Assembly (NCBI RefSeq): GCF_007858475.1
Contig: NZ_VIGX01000007.1
Span: 124,001 to 188,000, forward strand
Source: Tsukamurella conjunctivitidis
GTDB taxonomy: Bacteria > Actinomycetota > Actinomycetes > Mycobacteriales > Mycobacteriaceae
Direction of reading: 5' to 3'
DNA length: 64,000 bases
Shown here piece after piece: positions 57,686 through 64,000 of this stretch. The notes under the pieces were generated by a model. The model searched no databases. It saw nothing but the letters and a program-made list of their open reading frames with translations, and was not told where the DNA came from. The stretch's first letter is position 1; every line of letters starts with the position of its first letter. A program made the translations under genes and the position numbers.

Positions 57686-57702
57686 CACAACTAGAAGTTG
57701 TG
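57686..57702. promoter_or_regulatory. 17-bp inverted repeat CACAACT-AGA-AGTTGTG
   Basis: A perfect 7-3-7 inverted repeat directly after cobK and 98 nt before the SnoaL-like gene. No T-run follows, so a terminator is unlikely. A TACGAT hexamer at 57745-57750 may be the -10 of the downstream gene, which would place this dyad about 43 nt upstream of it. Candidate binding site of a dimeric regulator. Confidence 0.4.
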
Positions 57703-57799
57703 GATCTGCCCGGTTTTCGAGCGGCGGGGACGACTCCGCACCCCTACGATGGCGAGTGTGGAGCTGCAAGCCCACGGACGCTACGACCAGGAGACGCGC

Positions 57800-58129
57800 A
57801 TGACGAACATCGACATCCCCAGCCCGGTCGCGGAATTCATCGACGCCGTGAACGCCGGCGACGAGACCGCCTTCCTCGACGCCTTCACCTCCGACGGATT
57901 CATCGACGACTGGGGTCGCGTCTTCGGCGACCGCGCCGCCATGCAGGGCTGGAGCGCGAAGGAGTTCATCGGTGCGAAGGGCGTGCTGACGCCGGAGACG
58001 GTCGCCGTCGACGGCGACACCGTGACCGTGGTGGGCGACTGGCGCAGCACCCACGCCAACGGGCGGAGTGAATTCACCTTCGCGGTGGACGGCGATCGCC
58101 TGAAGTCCATGACGATCCGCGAGGGCTGA
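57800..58129 (+). CDS. SnoaL-like (NTF2 fold) nuclear transport factor 2 family protein
   Basis: 109-residue alpha+beta-barrel protein. VAEFIDAVNAGDETAFLDAF (helix 1), FTSDGFIDDWGRVFGDRAAM and QGWSAKEFIGAKGVLTPETV with final strands TVTVVGDWRSTHANGRSEFT fit the SnoaL/NTF2-like family, which includes isomerases and stress proteins. Key catalytic residues cannot be assigned. ATG 57800 follows CAGGAGACGCGC. The small membrane gene starts 5 nt after its stop, so both are co-transcribed. Confidence 0.82.
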   Translation: MTNIDIPSPVAEFIDAVNAGDETAFLDAFTSDGFIDDWGRVFGDRAAMQGWSAKEFIGAKGVLTPETVAVDGDTVTVVGDWRSTHANGRSEFTFAVDGDRLKSMTIREG

Positions 58130-58134
58130 CGACC

Positions 58135-58395
58135 GTGCGGACGATCGTCATCGTCACGATCGGGATCGTGCTCGCGCTGATCTTCCTCGCCCTCGGGCGC
58201 AAGGTCGGTTCCCTCGGCCCGCAGCGGGCGGCCATCGCCTTCGTCGTGCTCTGGACCCTCGCGATGATCGCCAACCTCGCCGTCGGCGTCTCGCACGGCT
58301 ACACCGTCGCCGAGGAGTTCCCGATCCTCCTGATGAACGTGCTGCCGGGCGCCGTCGTGGCCCTCGTGGGCGCGCGGGTGCTCACCCGGGCATGA
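58135..58395 (+). CDS. Small hypothetical membrane protein (86 aa)
   Basis: 86 residues with three hydrophobic helices (TIVIVTIGIVLALIFLALGR; AIAFVVLWTLAMIANLAVGV; FPILLMNVLPGAVVALVGAR). GTG start 5 nt after the SnoaL-like gene. Length and helix pattern suggest a small integral membrane protein; no family recognised. The isochorismatase-like gene starts 7 nt after its stop, so the three genes form an operon. Confidence 0.7.
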   Translation: MRTIVIVTIGIVLALIFLALGRKVGSLGPQRAAIAFVVLWTLAMIANLAVGVSHGYTVAEEFPILLMNVLPGAVVALVGARVLTRA

Positions 58396-58402
58396 TCGGG
58401 GG

Positions 58403-58990
58403 ATGAGCGCAGCCGTCCTGGCCCTGCACTGGCAGGCGAACGTCATCGAGCCCGAGGGCTTCTTCGGCCCGCTGCTGGCAGCGCCGGTCGCGGAGTCCGG
58501 CGTCGTGGACCGGGCGGCAGCCTTCCACGACGCGGCGCTGGCCGCGGGCGTGCCGGTGATCTTCACCCGGTTCACGGTGCCCGACGGCGAGGGGGACCTG
58601 GTGCGGAACACTGCGTTCATGCGGGCCGTCGGCGATGCGCAGGAGGTCTTCCGCCCGGACGCCGACGGGGCGCGCATCATCGCCGCCATGGCGGACCAGC
58701 CCACCGCGGTCCACGACAACCAGCGGCTCTCGGGGCTCGCCGGTCCGGCCACGGAATGGCTGGCGGAGCACGGGATCGACACCCTCTACCTGACCGGCGT
58801 CGCGACGAACCTCACGGTGGAGCAGACCGCGCGACACGCGACCGATCTGGGTCTCGTGGTGCATGTGGTCGAGGACTGCGTGGCCGCGGCCGATCCGGCG
58901 GTGCACGCCGCATCGCTGGCGAACCTGGACCTCGTGACGGCGGGACGGGTCACCGCGGTCGCGGCCGTGACCCGGTTCGGCTCCGCGTGA
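58403..58990 (+). CDS. Isochorismatase-fold protein lacking the catalytic triad
   Basis: 195-residue cysteine-hydrolase-fold protein. The fold is clear: GVPVIFTRFTVPDGEGDLVR, IDTLYLTGVATNLTVEQTAR and VVHVVEDCVAAADPAVHAAS. However, the family's Asp-Lys-Cys triad seems lost: the N-terminal VIDMQN-type Asp is His9 (LALHWQANV), the middle Lys position reads VHDNQRLSG, and the nucleophile Cys in GVATNVCVE is Thr138. It may be a non-catalytic binding protein or use other chemistry. Third gene after the SnoaL-like and membrane genes. Confidence 0.8.
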   Translation: MSAAVLALHWQANVIEPEGFFGPLLAAPVAESGVVDRAAAFHDAALAAGVPVIFTRFTVPDGEGDLVRNTAFMRAVGDAQEVFRPDADGARIIAAMADQPTAVHDNQRLSGLAGPATEWLAEHGIDTLYLTGVATNLTVEQTARHATDLGLVVHVVEDCVAAADPAVHAASLANLDLVTAGRVTAVAAVTRFGSA

Positions 58991-59008
58991 GGGCCGCCGT
59001 CGGCGGCG

Positions 59009-59440
59009 TCAGCGCAGTTTCGCGCCGTAGGCGTGCGTGATCCGCAGGACGAGCAGTACCCGACGGTCCGCGACCATCACCTCGCGGTACTCGCGCCAGT
59101 CCGGGTGCTCACCCGCGCCGCGACGGTAGTAGTCGACGAGCGCGTCCACCTCCGGGCCGTCCGGGACGGTGGACGGGCCGATGAGCGTCGCCGTCCCCTC
59201 CGCGGTCGCCCAGGTGTACCCGTCGGGACTCGTGAACTCGATCGCGGCGCGCGGATCGCGGCGCAGGTTGGCCTCCTTGGCCCGCCCGGCCGTCATCGAC
59301 ACCAGGATCCGGTCCTCGCCGGCGTCGTACACGGTGGTGACCGGTGACAGTTGCGGCATGCCGCTCGCGCGCAACGTCGCGAGGACGCCGATCCGGCTGT
59401 CGGCGATGAGAGTGCGGGGATCGAACGGTGTCGGCGCCAT
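59009..59440 (-). CDS. PPOX-class F420-dependent oxidoreductase family protein
   Basis: 143-residue split-barrel protein from ATG 59440. IADSRIGVLATLRASGMPQL and SPVTTVYDAGEDRILVSMTA, then GRAKEANLRRDPRAAIEFTS and YTWATAEGTATLIGPS match the F420-binding PPOX subgroup. HPDWREYREVMVADRRVLLV near the end is usual for the group. The substrate is unknown. It is the second such gene here (the other is at 53806). The frame is open upstream over the MFS gene but that is not coding. Convergent with the isochorismatase-like gene. Confidence 0.85.
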   Translation of the reverse strand: MAPTPFDPRTLIADSRIGVLATLRASGMPQLSPVTTVYDAGEDRILVSMTAGRAKEANLRRDPRAAIEFTSPDGYTWATAEGTATLIGPSTVPDGPEVDALVDYYRRGAGEHPDWREYREVMVADRRVLLVLRITHAYGAKLR

Positions 59441-59496
59441 GCCGGGTGCAACGCCCCGCCGGGCCCGGCTGTTCCGGGTCGACGGGGCGTCCGAGG

Positions 59497-60705
59497 TCAG
59501 ACGACGACGCCGTCGAGCCGGGGGTCTGGTGTGGCGGTACGACGTCGCCGCTCCGCCGCGATGCTCGCTGCGGCGAGCAGGGCACCGACCCCGCTGAGCG
59601 CGACGCCGATCCAGACCGGCGAGGTCGGGCCGCCGCCGGCGCTGATACCGGTGCCGCCCAGTTGTGCCCCCACGGCGTTGCCGAGGTTGAAGGCGGCGAT
59701 GTTGGCCGACGACGCGATCAGGGTGGCTGTGCCGGCGTTCCGCAGCACCCGGAGCTGCAGCGCGGGCACCGTCGCGAAGCCGACGAGCCCCATGACGGCG
59801 AGCGATGCGGCGACGAGCGGCTTCGAGCCGGAGAACACCGCCACCGCCGCGATGGCGAGGGGGAGGAGGGCGGCGAAGACGAGTAGCGCTCGGTCGGCAT
59901 CGCGGTCGGCGGCGCGGCCGCCCACGAGGTTTCCGGCGAACAGGCCGAGGCCGAACAGCACCAGCAGCCAGGGGATCGCCGCGGCGCCGAACCCGGAGAC
60001 CGAGCGGAGCAGCGGCTCGATGTAGGTGAAGGCGCCGAACAGGCCGCCGAAGACGAAGGCCGTGACGCCGCAGGCGATCCAGATCGACGGGCGGAGCAGG
60101 ACCCGGAGCTGGCTGCGGACCGAGGTCGTTTCGGCGGGCACGTTCGGCACCAGCGCGGCGATGGCGGCCATCGCCACCACCCCGATCACGGCGACGGCCA
60201 GGAAGGTGGCGCGCCATCCGAATCGGTGCCCCAGCGCGGTTCCGGCGGGCACGCCGAGCACGTTCGCGACGGTGAGCCCGGCGAACATGAGGGCGATCGC
60301 GGATGCCTGCCGGTCCGGGGTGACGAGCCGCGCGGCGAGGACGGCACCGATCCCGAAGAAGCCTCCGTGGCACAGCGCCGCGACGATCCGGCCCGCCATG
60401 ACCAGTTCGTACGTCGGCCCGGCGGCCGAGAGCGCGTTGCCCGCGACGAACAGTGCCAGCAGCGTCAGCAGCGCCGTCTTCGGCGGCCGCGAGACGAGGG
60501 CGAGCGTGACGGTGAAGGCACCGACCACGACACCGAGGGCGTAGCCGGTGACGAGACCGCCGGCGACCGGGATGCTGACGCCCAGGTCGGCGGCGACGTC
60601 CGTGAGCAGACCGGTGATCGAGAACTCCGTGAGCCCGATCCCGAAGCCGCCCATCGCGAGGGCGAGCAGGCCGGGGTGCAGGCGGCGTGGCGTGGTGGTG
60701 GTCAT
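59497..60705 (-). CDS. MFS transporter, drug/arabinose efflux type
   Basis: 402-residue, 12-helix exporter of the AraJ/YdhP-like DHA1 group. LALAMGGFGIGLTEFSITGL is helix 1, YALGVVVGAFTVTLALVSRP helix 2, and RIVAALCHGGFFGIGAVLAA motif C-like helix 5 region. Such pumps export sugars or small drugs. Its ATG overlaps the upstream hydrolase stop by ATGA, so both are translated together. The start is taken at MTTTTPRRLHPGLLALAMGG since the frame continues uninformatively upstream. Confidence 0.88.
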   Translation of the reverse strand: MTTTTPRRLHPGLLALAMGGFGIGLTEFSITGLLTDVAADLGVSIPVAGGLVTGYALGVVVGAFTVTLALVSRPPKTALLTLLALFVAGNALSAAGPTYELVMAGRIVAALCHGGFFGIGAVLAARLVTPDRQASAIALMFAGLTVANVLGVPAGTALGHRFGWRATFLAVAVIGVVAMAAIAALVPNVPAETTSVRSQLRVLLRPSIWIACGVTAFVFGGLFGAFTYIEPLLRSVSGFGAAAIPWLLVLFGLGLFAGNLVGGRAADRDADRALLVFAALLPLAIAAVAVFSGSKPLVAASLAVMGLVGFATVPALQLRVLRNAGTATLIASSANIAAFNLGNAVGAQLGGTGISAGGGPTSPVWIGVALSGVGALLAAASIAAERRRRTATPDPRLDGVVV

Positions 60706-61610
60706 CGTGTTCCGTTCAGGGTCTCGCGCAGCCATGCGGCCAGATCGCGCTGGAGGTCGGTGGAGGAGTCGAGAACGGCGTCCATCCAGTAGAAGCCGTG
60801 GAGGGTGCCCGGATAGTCGACCGCGACGACGGGGACGCCGGCGTCGCGCAGGGTCTCGGCGTAACGGATCCCCTGCCCGCGGAGCACGTCGTACTCGGCC
60901 GTCGCGATGAAGGCCGCGGGGAGCCGACCGAAGTCGTCCGCGTCGAGGGGTGCGGCGCCGGTCGGCGCGGCCCCGTCCGGAAGGTACTGGCGCCAGAACC
61001 AGTCCATGTCCTCGGGGGACAGACCGACTTCCTCTGCCGGGAGCGGGTCGTAGTCGCCGGGTCGCAGTGGCGGATAGAGGACGGCGTGGGCCGCGACGCG
61101 CGGACCGCCCTCGTCCCGCATCCGCTGCACCAGGGCCGCGGTGAGTGTGCCGCCGGCGCTGTCGCCCACGACGGCGATCCGCTCGACGTCGACGTCCACC
61201 GCGCCGGAGGCGATCCAGGCCAGTGCAGCGGCAGCGTCGTCGAGGGCCGCGGGGTAGGGGTGCTCGGGGGCCTTCCGGTAGTCGACGGTGACCACCGTCG
61301 CGCCCGTGTCCCGGGCGAGGAGGCGGGCGGGTTCGTCGCTGAGTTCGATGTCGGCGGCGACGAAGCCGCTGCCGTGGAGCATGAGGATCACGGGGCCGCC
61401 CGGCGGGCCGTCGCGGTAGATCCGGACGGGGAGCGACGAGCCCGGCCCGACGAGGAAGGTGTGGCGCACCTCGGCGATGTCGACGGCGGGGCGCTGCAGA
61501 TCGAGGTATCCGCGCAGGGCGCGTCGCGCGGCGACGACGGTGAGCGTGTGCAGGGGAGGGGCGTCCGCCGTCGCGGCGAGGTGCGCGGCGGCCTGGGCGT
61601 GCAGGGGCAT
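60702..61610 (-). CDS. Alpha/beta-hydrolase of the HSL (lipase/esterase) family
   Basis: 302-residue cytoplasmic esterase. ILMLHGSGFVAADIE is the oxyanion-hole motif (HGSGF in place of HGGGF), VVGDSAGGTLTAAL the nucleophile Ser, the Asp lies in FIATAEYDVLRGQG and the His in GTLHGFYWMDAVL. All triad members are present. The gene is coupled to the MFS exporter downstream by a 4-nt overlap, suggesting that its product or substrate is exported. It follows the MmyB-type regulator by 96 nt, which include a long pyrimidine tract. Confidence 0.9.
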   Translation of the reverse strand: MPLHAQAAAHLAATADAPPLHTLTVVAARRALRGYLDLQRPAVDIAEVRHTFLVGPGSSLPVRIYRDGPPGGPVILMLHGSGFVAADIELSDEPARLLARDTGATVVTVDYRKAPEHPYPAALDDAAAALAWIASGAVDVDVERIAVVGDSAGGTLTAALVQRMRDEGGPRVAAHAVLYPPLRPGDYDPLPAEEVGLSPEDMDWFWRQYLPDGAAPTGAAPLDADDFGRLPAAFIATAEYDVLRGQGIRYAETLRDAGVPVVAVDYPGTLHGFYWMDAVLDSSTDLQRDLAAWLRETLNGTR

Positions 61611-61667
61611 GGGAGGTCCGTTCTTCGGGCAGCGCGGATCGCCGGGAGTCGCGTCCCGGTGGCGCGC

Positions 61668-61706
61668 GGGGTGGGGGAACGAGAGGGGAAGGGAGGAGAA
61701 GGGGGG
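61668..61706. other. Strand-asymmetric G-tract (pyrimidine-rich on transcribed sense strand)
   Basis: The plus strand carries five G runs (4, 5, 4, 3 and 6 bases) separated by short A-rich loops, a G-quadruplex-capable pattern. The mRNA of the minus-strand genes reads here as a C/U tract with almost no G. It begins directly after the MmyB-type regulator stop and ends 58 nt before the hydrolase start. It could be a Rho-loading (rut-like) tract or a structural block. Confidence 0.4.
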
Positions 61707-62552
61707 TCAGTCGGCGACGCGGTGACGGAGCAGGGTGAGCGCGTCGTCGTGGGGGCTCCCGGGAGCGGCGCTGAAGGCGATCATCCGCGCGCCGTCGGAC
61801 TCGGGGAGGTGCAGCATCTGATAGCAGAGGTCGATCCGGCCGACCCACGGATGCCGGAACTGCTTGAGCCCGCTGGTGCACAGCTCGACGGCCTGCAACG
61901 CCCACAGTCGCGCGAAGTCCCGGTCGAGCACCAACTCGCCGAGCAGCCGGCGCAGCGCCACGTCGTCCGGGAACTGCGCGGCGACCCAGCGGAGGGAGGC
62001 GACGGCCAGCTCGGCCTCGTGCTCCCAGTCGACGTAGAGCGACCGCACCTCGGGATCGAGGAAGATCTGGCGCACCTTGTTCGGCGGTGGATCGGCGTGG
62101 ACGTCGGCGTGGGGTACGTGTGGGGCGATCACGGCGTTGCCCAGGCGGTTCCAGGCGAGCACGTCCTGGTTCCGGGAGAGCACCACGGCGGGGGTGTCCA
62201 TCGCGTCGACGAGCTGCCGCACGCCGGTGAACCCGTGTCCGTCGCGGTCGATGGGCGCCGCTCGTTCACCGGACGGATGTGCCAGTTCGAGGAGGTGCAG
62301 GCGCTCGACCTCGGTCAGGCGCAACGCGCGGGCGAGGGCGCTGAGCACCTCGTCGGAGGGGTTGCCGGCGGCGCCCTGTTCGAGGCGGGTCAGGTAGTTG
62401 ACCGACACTCCGGCGAGCTCGGCCAGCTCTTCGCGGCGCAGGCCCGGGACGCGGCGGCGGCCGTAGGTGGCGAGGCCGAGGTCGTCGGCGTCCACCGCTG
62501 CCCGGCGGGACCGGAGGAAGGAGCCCAGTGTCGGGGCGGTCTCATCGATCAT
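61707..62552 (-). CDS. MmyB-family helix-turn-helix regulator
   Basis: 281 residues. The N-terminal XRE-type HTH has the group's signature GRRRVPGLRREELAELAGVS followed by VNYLTRLEQGAAGNPSDEVL. The C-terminal MmyB-like domain (WNRLGNAVIAPHVPHADVHA, LELAHPSGERAAP) is a PAS-like ligand-binding fold, thought to bind a fatty acid in relatives. It lies upstream of the hydrolase-exporter pair on the same strand and is their most likely regulator. Confidence 0.9.
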   Translation of the reverse strand: MIDETAPTLGSFLRSRRAAVDADDLGLATYGRRRVPGLRREELAELAGVSVNYLTRLEQGAAGNPSDEVLSALARALRLTEVERLHLLELAHPSGERAAPIDRDGHGFTGVRQLVDAMDTPAVVLSRNQDVLAWNRLGNAVIAPHVPHADVHADPPPNKVRQIFLDPEVRSLYVDWEHEAELAVASLRWVAAQFPDDVALRRLLGELVLDRDFARLWALQAVELCTSGLKQFRHPWVGRIDLCYQMLHLPESDGARMIAFSAAPGSPHDDALTLLRHRVAD

Positions 62553-62631
62553 GCCCCGAGTCTGGTCGAGTTCCCGCGCGGTTGCCTGCCCCTGCGAGGG
62601 GGCAGGCTCCGCGACGAGACGTCAGGGCAGG

Positions 62632-62922
62632 TCAGGAGCCTTCGCAGATCCGGATCTCGCGGACGGCGCCGTCGCCGAGGGCGGCGAGCGCCTCCTGATA
62701 GGCGGCGGAGTCGTGCGCGGCGACGGCCTGCTCGACGCTGTCGAACTCGATCACCGTGGTGCGCTCGACCTTCCCGGCCTCGTAGGCCACCGCGGGGAGC
62801 CCGCGGACCACGAACCGGCCGCCGGCGTTGGTGATCGCCGGGCCGCCGAGGCGCGCGTACTCGGCCATCTTCTCGGGGTCCTTGATCTCCTGGTAGAACG
62901 CGATCCAGTAGGCCTTCGCCAT
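62632..62922 (-). CDS. DUF1330 family protein
   Basis: 96-residue ferredoxin-like-fold protein: AKAYWIAFYQEIKDPEKMAE, then GGRFVVRGLPAVAYEAGKVE and RTTVIEFDSVEQAVAAHDSA, typical of DUF1330 dimeric barrels. Function of the family is unknown. ATG 62922 is preceded by GAGGAGGAACC, a strong ribosome site. It lies between cobIJ (35 nt upstream) and the MmyB-type regulator on the same strand. Confidence 0.88.
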   Translation of the reverse strand: MAKAYWIAFYQEIKDPEKMAEYARLGGPAITNAGGRFVVRGLPAVAYEAGKVERTTVIEFDSVEQAVAAHDSAAYQEALAALGDGAVREIRICEGS

Positions 62923-62957
62923 GGTTCCTCCTCGGTGGTGCGGATGGGTTTCGGTGG

Positions 62958-64000
62958 TCAGTATCGGCGGGGCGTGTGCACGATCCGCCCGCCGGAACGC
63001 TGGGTGACCTCGGTGCGGGACGACCCGACGATGAGCAGGCAGCGCATGTCCACCTGCTCCGGGTCCAGGCCGCCGAGGGTGGTCACCGTGAGCGACTCCT
63101 CGGGGGAGCCGACGGCGCGGCCTACGATCACGACGGTCTCGGGCGCACGGACCTCCAACAGCACGTCCCGCATCCGGACGAGCTGCTCGCGACGCGTCTT
63201 CGAGGCCGGGTTGTACACGGCGAGCGCGAGATCCGCCGCGGCGATCGCGCGCAGCCGGTCCTCGATGACCTCCCAGGGCTTGAGGTAGTCCGAGAGCGAG
63301 AGCACCGCGTAGTCGTGGCCGAGCGGGGCGCCGACCCGGCTGGCGACGGCGTTCGCGGCCGTCATGCCCGGCAGCACCCGGACGCGGATCGCGTGGAAGG
63401 CCGGATCGGCGGCGACCTCGGCGACGGCGGAGGCCATCGCGAAGACACCGGGATCGCCGGAGCTGACCACGGCGACCCGGGCGCCGCCGGCAGCGAGCTC
63501 GAGTGCGTGGCGCGCCCGCTCGGCCTCGACCCGGTTGTCCGAGGCGTGCACGCGCTGGCCGGGCCGCGGTCGGACGCGGTCGGTGTAGGTCTGATAGCCC
63601 ACGACGTCGGTGGCCTCGGACAGCTCGTGCCGCACCTCGGGCGTGGTCCACGCCTCGTCGCCGGGGCCGAGGCCGACCACGACCACCTCACCGCCCGCGA
63701 CCTCGGGACCGGCCGGGGCGTTGATCCGTCCCGGGACGAGCACGGTGGCGAAGTAGGGGACGTCCTCCGCGCTCACGTCGCCCACCGCGAGGACCCGCTC
63801 GTCCGCGCGGCTCGCCCGCTCGACGTACCAGGCCGCGCCCTCACGCTCCGCCTCCCGCAGCGCCCCGCGCACCGCCGGGAAGGTCCGGCCCAGCTTCATG
63901 ATCGCGGCGGCGTCCGTATCGGCGAGGCGACGGCGGAGTTCCGGCTCGGGGAGCGTGCCCGGCAGCACGGTGAGCACCTCGTCGGCCTCGACGAGAGGGA
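62958..64000 (-). CDS. cobIJ: CobIJ fusion (precorrin-2 C20-/precorrin-3B C17-methyltransferase), 5' end outside window
   Basis: The frame is open through the right edge, so only the C-terminal 346 or so residues are seen. The first part (KLGRTFPAVRGALREAEREG, WYVERASRADERVLAVGDVS) is the end of a CobI domain; after a short linker (VPGRINAPAGPEVAGG) a complete CobJ domain follows: VVVVGLGPGDEAWTTPEVRH, AVVSSGDPGVFAMASAVAEV, VLPGMTAANAVASRVGAPLG and VYNPASKTRREQL. The fused arrangement is as in M. tuberculosis Rv2066. It acts before CobM, CobL and CobK in ring methylation and contraction. Confidence 0.93.
   Translation of the reverse strand, partial: PLVEADEVLTVLPGTLPEPELRRRLADTDAAAIMKLGRTFPAVRGALREAEREGAAWYVERASRADERVLAVGDVSAEDVPYFATVLVPGRINAPAGPEVAGGEVVVVGLGPGDEAWTTPEVRHELSEATDVVGYQTYTDRVRPRPGQRVHASDNRVEAERARHALELAAGGARVAVVSSGDPGVFAMASAVAEVAADPAFHAIRVRVLPGMTAANAVASRVGAPLGHDYAVLSLSDYLKPWEVIEDRLRAIAAADLALAVYNPASKTRREQLVRMRDVLLEVRAPETVVIVGRAVGSPEESLTVTTLGGLDPEQVDMRCLLIVGSSRTEVTQRSGGRIVHTPRRY

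Overview
The window is high-GC actinobacterial DNA. The gene set points to a mycolic-acid-type member of the Mycobacteriales (Tsukamurella-, Gordonia- or Nocardia-like rather than Mycobacterium itself). It encodes a complete Pup-proteasome system (arc/mpa, dop, pup, prcB, prcA, pafA, pafB, pafC), a mycothiol ligase (mshC), several F420-type oxidoreductases, a DprE2-like reductase, aerobic cobalamin genes and cobalamin-dependent metH. Gene order broadly follows the M. tuberculosis Rv2141c-Rv2066 stretch, recalled from memory, with several insertions. The genus is an inference.

Layout. 1-1.1 kb: partial DUF4185 gene, a small divergent gene, a terminator hairpin and tRNA-Leu(GAG). 1.2-8.2 kb: M20 peptidase, YbhB-like protein, a DUF222/HNH (13E12-type) gene broken by an in-frame TGA, pyrD, DUF5703, LppL-like lipoprotein and uppP. 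8.2-11.7 kb: LysR regulator divergent from a DapA-like lyase, and a DUF4173-type membrane protein. 11.8-18.4 kb: histidine phosphatase, DUF3090 and a kinase-fold SCO1664-type protein, then on the other strand a three-gene operon of a TIGR04222 membrane protein with a Gly/Cys tail, a DUF692 (MNIO) enzyme and a 61-residue partner; then mshC, a small unknown gene and PAC2. 18.5-29.2 kb: metH, a 57-residue ORF, DUF2268 metalloprotease, nucleotidase lipoprotein, HAD phosphatase, small lipoprotein, membrane hydrolase, hisE and hisG. 29.3-45.4 kb: thioesterase, trmI, arc, a double-FHA ABC transporter, dop, a Ddn-like oxidoreductase, a small membrane protein, pup-prcB-prcA, CPBP protease, an SDR/TetR pair, pafA, pafB and pafC. 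45.4-54.2 kb: tatA, tatC, helY, DUF4333, exonuclease, M24 peptidase, sugar porter and an F420/PPOX protein. 54.2-57.7 kb: DprE2-like SDR and cobL-cobM-cobK, tightly coupled. 57.8-62.9 kb: accessory genes. 62.96 kb to the right edge: partial cobIJ.

How the genes work together. Dop deamidates the C-terminal Gln of Pup, PafA ligates Pup to substrates, Arc/Mpa unfolds them and PrcAB degrades them; PafBC is a DNA-damage transcription activator in relatives. CobIJ, CobK, CobL and CobM build the corrin ring whose product MetH uses. The least understood unit, and the best candidate for new biology, is the translationally coupled TIGR04222-DUF692-SCO6045-like operon at 13.8-15.7 kb: an intact multinuclear iron oxidase beside a membrane protein ending in four Cys-Gly-Gly repeats.

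Many genes have a TANNNT hexamer placed 6-7 nt before the start codon, which predicts leaderless transcripts and was used to choose starts. No stretch over 300 bp lacks a gene. I saw no CRISPR array, rRNA, prophage or complete insertion sequence.
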